Assembly (NCBI GenBank): GCA_049324535.1
Contig: JBMOOG010000001.1
Coordinates: 372,001 to 436,000 of the forward strand
Length of the DNA stretch: 64,000 nt
Reading direction: 5' to 3'
From: JBMOOG01 sp049324535
Lineage (GTDB): Bacteria > Pseudomonadota > Alphaproteobacteria > Rhodobacterales > Rhodobacteraceae
Position numbers and translations under genes: made by a program. This document shows positions 60,660-64,000 of the stretch, one piece after another; position 1 is the stretch's first letter; every line of letters begins with the position of its first letter. The notes under the pieces are model-generated. The model was not told the origin of the DNA and made no database searches. It was given only the letters and a program-made list of their open reading frames with translations.

Positions 60660-61346
60660 TCACGGCACCCGCGCGGCCAGCGCCTCGACCAGCGGACCGA
60701 GCGCCTGCACGATGCGCGAGACACCGGCCTCGGACGGGTGGATTCCGTCCATCTGCATCAGATGATCGGCGGGAATGCCGGCGTCCACGGCCGCACGGAT
60801 CGGCGCCAGCAGGTCCGGCATCAGAAGCGTGCCGTATTCGGCCGACAGGTCCGGCCAGATCGCGTCGAAGGCGGCCTTGTAGTCGGGACCGTAATTGCCG
60901 GGCGCGGGCAGGCCGATCAGCAGGACCGGAAGATTGCGCGTGCGCGCCTTGTCCAGAATGCCCGACAGGTTCCGACGCGCCTCCTCGGGCGGCAGGCCGC
61001 GCAAGAGATCGTTGCCACCCAGTTCGACGATGAGCGCGTCCACCTCGGGCGTCAGCGTCCAGTCGATCCGCGACAGGCCCCCGGCCGTGGTGTCGCCCGA
61101 GACGCCCGCGTTCAGCACGACCACATCCGAACCCTTGTCCCGCAGCCAGCCCTGCAACTGCGGGACCAGCCCGAGGTCGGCCGGCAGGCCGTAGCCCTGC
61201 GTCAGGCTGTCGCCGAGCGCCGCCACCGTGACGGGTTCGGCCTGCGCCGACACCGGGGCGGCAAGCGCAAGGGCCACAGAGAGGTTGCGCAACAGCCGCA
61301 CTGCCCCATATCGGAAGGCGAGGCAGATCGGGCGGACGAACGACAT
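60660..61346 (-). CDS. Arylesterase/TesA-type SGNH hydrolase
   Basis: This protein of up to 228 residues has a signal peptide ending near APVSAQA and the SGNH blocks: VAALGDSLTQGYGL (Ser), a Gly in NAGVSGDTT, VELGGNDLLRG (Asn) and DGIHPSEAG (Asp and His). It is a periplasmic esterase or lysophospholipase. The ATG at 61346 shares the CATG with the divergent ABC gene. A GTG at 61298 (VRLLRNLSVALALAAP) gives a neater signal peptide of a 212-residue protein and may be the real start. Confidence 0.9.
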   Translation of the reverse strand: MSFVRPICLAFRYGAVRLLRNLSVALALAAPVSAQAEPVTVAALGDSLTQGYGLPADLGLVPQLQGWLRDKGSDVVVLNAGVSGDTTAGGLSRIDWTLTPEVDALIVELGGNDLLRGLPPEEARRNLSGILDKARTRNLPVLLIGLPAPGNYGPDYKAAFDAIWPDLSAEYGTLLMPDLLAPIRAAVDAGIPADHLMQMDGIHPSEAGVSRIVQALGPLVEALAARVP

Positions 61347-62028
61347 GGCGGAGACGATCCTCAGCTTGCAGGGCGCAGGGCTTGTGCTGGACGGCAATGC
61401 GGGTCCGGTCGAGATCCTCAGGGGCATCGACCTCTCGGTCGCTGCGGGCGAGAGTCTCGGGCTCGTCGGGCCTTCGGGGTCGGGCAAGTCGTCGCTCCTC
61501 ATGCTCATGGGCGGGCTTGAACGCGCCACGTCGGGCCGGATCGAGGCGCTGGGCCAGGACCTGACGGCGATGGGCGAGGACAGGCTCGCGCGGTTCCGCC
61601 GTGAGAATATGGGCGTGGTGTTCCAGTCCTTCCACCTCATTCCCACACTGACCGCGCAGGAGAATGTGGCGATTCCCATGGAGCTTGCTCGCCGGCCCGA
61701 TGCCGCGTGTCGTGCGGCCGAGGAACTTGCGGCCATGGGCCTGCACGGGCGGCTTGGCCACTACCCGTCCCAGCTGTCGGGCGGCGAGCAGCAGCGGGTC
61801 GCGCTGGCGCGCGCGGTGGCGATGCGGCCGAAGATCCTGCTTGCCGACGAGCCGACCGGCAATCTCGATGCCGCCACCGGCGCGGCGATCATGGACCTGC
61901 TCTTCGGGCTGCGCGACCGCCACGGCGCGACCCTGATCCTCGTCACCCATGCGCCGGAACTTGCCGCGCGCTGCGACCGCGTGGTGCGGCTTGCGGACGG
62001 GCGCATTGCCGAGGGGAGCCCGGCATGA
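61345..62028 (+). CDS. ABC transporter ATP-binding protein, YbbA type
   Basis: This 227-residue ATPase of the MacB/LolD class has Walker A GPSGSGKSSLL, signature LSGGEQQRVALARAV and Walker B KILLADEPTGNLD. It pairs with the FtsX-like permease encoded next, which overlaps it by four bases (ATGA). In E. coli YbbA-YbbP lies beside TesA, and here the same SGNH gene is divergent, so the neighbourhood is conserved. The role is uncertain, perhaps in lipid or lipoprotein handling. Confidence 0.93.
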   Translation: MAETILSLQGAGLVLDGNAGPVEILRGIDLSVAAGESLGLVGPSGSGKSSLLMLMGGLERATSGRIEALGQDLTAMGEDRLARFRRENMGVVFQSFHLIPTLTAQENVAIPMELARRPDAACRAAEELAAMGLHGRLGHYPSQLSGGEQQRVALARAVAMRPKILLADEPTGNLDAATGAAIMDLLFGLRDRHGATLILVTHAPELAARCDRVVRLADGRIAEGSPA

Positions 62029-64000
62029 ACCTGCCGGCCGCCCTGCGCATCGCCCGGCGCGACCTGCGCGGCGGGCTGCGCGGCTTCACGGTCCTTCTGT
62101 TCAGTCTCGTGCTCGGGGTTGCGGCGATCGCCGCGGTGGGAACCGTGCGCGATTCGATCCGCACGGCGCTGGCCGAGCAGGGGGCGGTGCTTCTTGGCGG
62201 CGACGCGCAGATGTCGTTCACCTACCGCTACGCCAGCCCCGACGAGCGCGCCTTCATGCAGGCCAACGCCGTGCGGGTGTCCGAGATCGTGGACTTCCGA
62301 TCGATGGCGGTGGTGGGCGAGGGCGAGGCCGCCCAGCGTGCGCTGACGCAGGTCAAGGCGGTGGACGATGCCTGGCCGCTGGTCGGCGAGGCCGTGCTCG
62401 ACCCGCCGATGCCTCTGGCCGAGGCGCTGGCGCCCGCCGAAGGCGTTGCGGGCGCGGTCATGGAGGGCGTGCTGGCCGACCGGCTGGGCCTCGCGGTCGG
62501 CGACCGCTTCCGGCTGGGCACCGCGACCTTCCGGCTTTCGGCGCGGCTCGTGCGCGAGCCGGACGCCGCGGGGGCCGGCTTCTCGTTCGGGCCGCGCACG
62601 ATCGTGCGCACGGCGGACCTGGCCGGGTCGGGGCTGCTGGAGCCCGGCAGCCTCTTCGACAGCCGCTACCGCCTGCTGCTGGCGCCCGGCACCGACCTCG
62701 CGGCGCTCGAGGCCCGGGCCCGGAAACGGTTCGGCGACACGGGCCTGCGCTGGCAGGACCGGCGCAGCGGTGCGCCGGGGGCCGAGCGGTTCGTAAGCCG
62801 GATGGGCGCCTTCCTCGTGCTGGTCGGGCTTGCGGGGCTGGCGGTCGGCGGGGTCGGGGTCGCCTCGGCGGTCAGCGCCTGGCTGACGCGGCGGCGCGAG
62901 ACCATCGCGACCCTGCGCGCGGTCGGCGCCGATGGGGCGACGCTGCACGCGATCTTCCTCATCCAGATTGCGGCCGTGGCGGAACTGGGCGTGGCGCTCG
63001 GTCTGGTGCTCGGCGCCGCGATTCCCTGGGCAGCGGGCCCGTTCATCGCCTCGAGCCTGCCGATTCCGGTCAGTGTCCGCCCCAGCGCGGCGGCCCTGGC
63101 CGAGGCGGCGCTCTACGGCCTGATCGTCGCGGCGCTCTTCGCGCTCTGGCCGCTGGCGCGGCTGAGCGAGGTGAAGGCGGCGGCGCTGTTCCGCGACGAG
63201 ACGCGGCGCATCCGGCGCCTGCCGCCGGCCTGGGCCGTGGCGGTCACCGGCCTGCTGGCGGCGGCGCTGGCCGGGGCGTCGGTGTGGCTGTCGGGCGTGC
63301 CCTCGCTGGCGCTCGGAACCCTGGGCGGGATTGCGGGGGCACTTCTGCTGCTGGCCGTCGTGGCGGCCGCGCTGCGCCGCCTGGTGCGTCGGCTCGCGCG
63401 CCATACCGGCGGGCGGCCCGGCCTGCGGCTGGCGCTGGCCGCGATCGGCAGCCCGCGCGCCGAGACCACCGCGGTTGTCCTGGCGCTGGGGCTCGGGCTG
63501 TCGGTCATGGCCTCGGTCGGTCAGATCGACGCCAACCTGCGCGCCGCGATCGACCGCGATCTGCCGAAGGTCGCGCCCACCTGGTTCTTCGTGGACATCC
63601 AGCCCGACCAGATCGCGGGCTTCCGGTCCCGCCTCGCTTCGGACCCGGCGGTGTCCAAGGTCGAGGACGCGCCGATGCTGCGCGGCATTCTCACCCGGAT
63701 CAACGGGCGGGATGCCCGCGAAGTGGCGGGCGATCACTGGGTGCTGCGCGGCGACCGTGGCATCACCTATTCCGACGCGCCGCCGCCCAACACCCGCGTC
63801 GTCGAGGGGCGCTGGTGGCCCGCGGGCTATGACGGCCCGCCGCAGGTCAGTTTCGCGGCGAAAGAGGCCGCGGAATTGGGCCTGAAACCGGGCGACCGGG
63901 TGACGGTGAACATCCTCGGGCGTGACATAGCGGCCGAGATCACCAGCCTGCGCGAGGTCGATTTCTCGACCGCCGGCATCGGCTTCGTGATGGTGATGGA
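62025..64000 (+). CDS. ABC transporter permease, YbbP/FtsX-like (cut by the window end)
   Basis: The frame from 62025 stays open to the last base, giving at least 658 residues. It has an N-terminal TM (GFTVLLFSLVLGVAAIAAVG), a periplasmic domain, three TMs near FLVLVGLAGLAVGGVGVASAV, IFLIQIAAVAELGVALGLVL and LYGLIVAALFALWPL, then a second MacB-type half beginning near 63400. The 3' end lies outside the window. It works with the preceding ATPase. Confidence 0.9.
   Translation, partial: MNLPAALRIARRDLRGGLRGFTVLLFSLVLGVAAIAAVGTVRDSIRTALAEQGAVLLGGDAQMSFTYRYASPDERAFMQANAVRVSEIVDFRSMAVVGEGEAAQRALTQVKAVDDAWPLVGEAVLDPPMPLAEALAPAEGVAGAVMEGVLADRLGLAVGDRFRLGTATFRLSARLVREPDAAGAGFSFGPRTIVRTADLAGSGLLEPGSLFDSRYRLLLAPGTDLAALEARARKRFGDTGLRWQDRRSGAPGAERFVSRMGAFLVLVGLAGLAVGGVGVASAVSAWLTRRRETIATLRAVGADGATLHAIFLIQIAAVAELGVALGLVLGAAIPWAAGPFIASSLPIPVSVRPSAAALAEAALYGLIVAALFALWPLARLSEVKAAALFRDETRRIRRLPPAWAVAVTGLLAAALAGASVWLSGVPSLALGTLGGIAGALLLLAVVAAALRRLVRRLARHTGGRPGLRLALAAIGSPRAETTAVVLALGLGLSVMASVGQIDANLRAAIDRDLPKVAPTWFFVDIQPDQIAGFRSRLASDPAVSKVEDAPMLRGILTRINGRDAREVAGDHWVLRGDRGITYSDAPPPNTRVVEGRWWPAGYDGPPQVSFAAKEAAELGLKPGDRVTVNILGRDIAAEITSLREVDFSTAGIGFVMVM

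Noticed and set aside
1..64000. tRNA genes, CRISPR arrays, IS elements or prophage
   Set aside because: I saw no tRNA T-loop contexts in the gaps, no regularly spaced repeats, no transposase or integrase proteins, and no attachment-site duplication.

Overview
The window is about 64 kb of high-GC DNA from an alphaproteobacterium, almost certainly a member of the Rhodobacteraceae (Rhodobacter/Rhodovulum-like). The evidence is the cbb3 oxidase locus in the Rhodobacter order (hemN, fnrL, usp, ccoNOQP, ccoGHIS), a membrane-anchored cytochrome c of the cy type next to pheA, a TrcR/DUF1013 regulator, COQ9, and a VPLPA-type sorting tail. It looks like a core chromosomal region. I see no phage, plasmid, IS element, CRISPR array or tRNA.

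Layout. 1-8.3 kb: a broken VPLPA-CTERM surface protein, nth, a PfkB kinase, a GST, mscL, ald with its divergent Lrp regulator, a lytic transglycosylase lipoprotein, rpsU, coq9 and a quinone oxidoreductase. 8.3-13.4 kb: RNase T2, TrcR, and the repair/replication operon dnaX-ybaB-SRAP-recR. 13.4-16.6 kb: a MacAB-type efflux pair. 16.7-22.4 kb: an SbcCD-like (YhaN/YhaO) pair, an unknown protein, and a divergent WYL regulator. 22.5 kb: the SRP RNA gene with its promoter. 22.8-30.1 kb: a hydrolase, cpdB, nudC, an SRPBCC protein, pheA, cytochrome cy, and a Xre/RES toxin-antitoxin pair. 30.3-36.1 kb: a YejABEF peptide transporter. 36.1-47.4 kb: the micro-oxic respiration island. 47.4-54.9 kb: a D,D-carboxypeptidase, a HAD hydrolase, clpS, an RsmC-like methyltransferase, an SDR lacking its catalytic Lys, twin lipoproteins, hemF and a secreted unknown. 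54.9-64 kb: hemE, hemC, an FAD-linked dehydrogenase, a TMADH/OYE-family oxidoreductase, a GDSL esterase and a YbbAP-type ABC system cut by the window end.

How the genes work together. The centre of the window is an oxygen-response unit. FnrL, an Fe-S sensor, is encoded beside four TTGAC/T-N4-A/GTCAA boxes that precede hemN (anaerobic haem synthesis), usp/ccoNOQP (oxidase), an intergenic transcript, and ccoGHIS (oxidase assembly and copper delivery). Cytochrome cy can feed electrons to the oxidase. HemF, HemE, HemC and HemN supply haem.

The most promising undescribed element is the ccoP-ccoG intergenic region. An FNR box, a well-placed -10, two stem-loops and a U-tract terminator define a putative ATG-less small RNA of about 133 nt (42920..43052) that FnrL would switch on at low oxygen.
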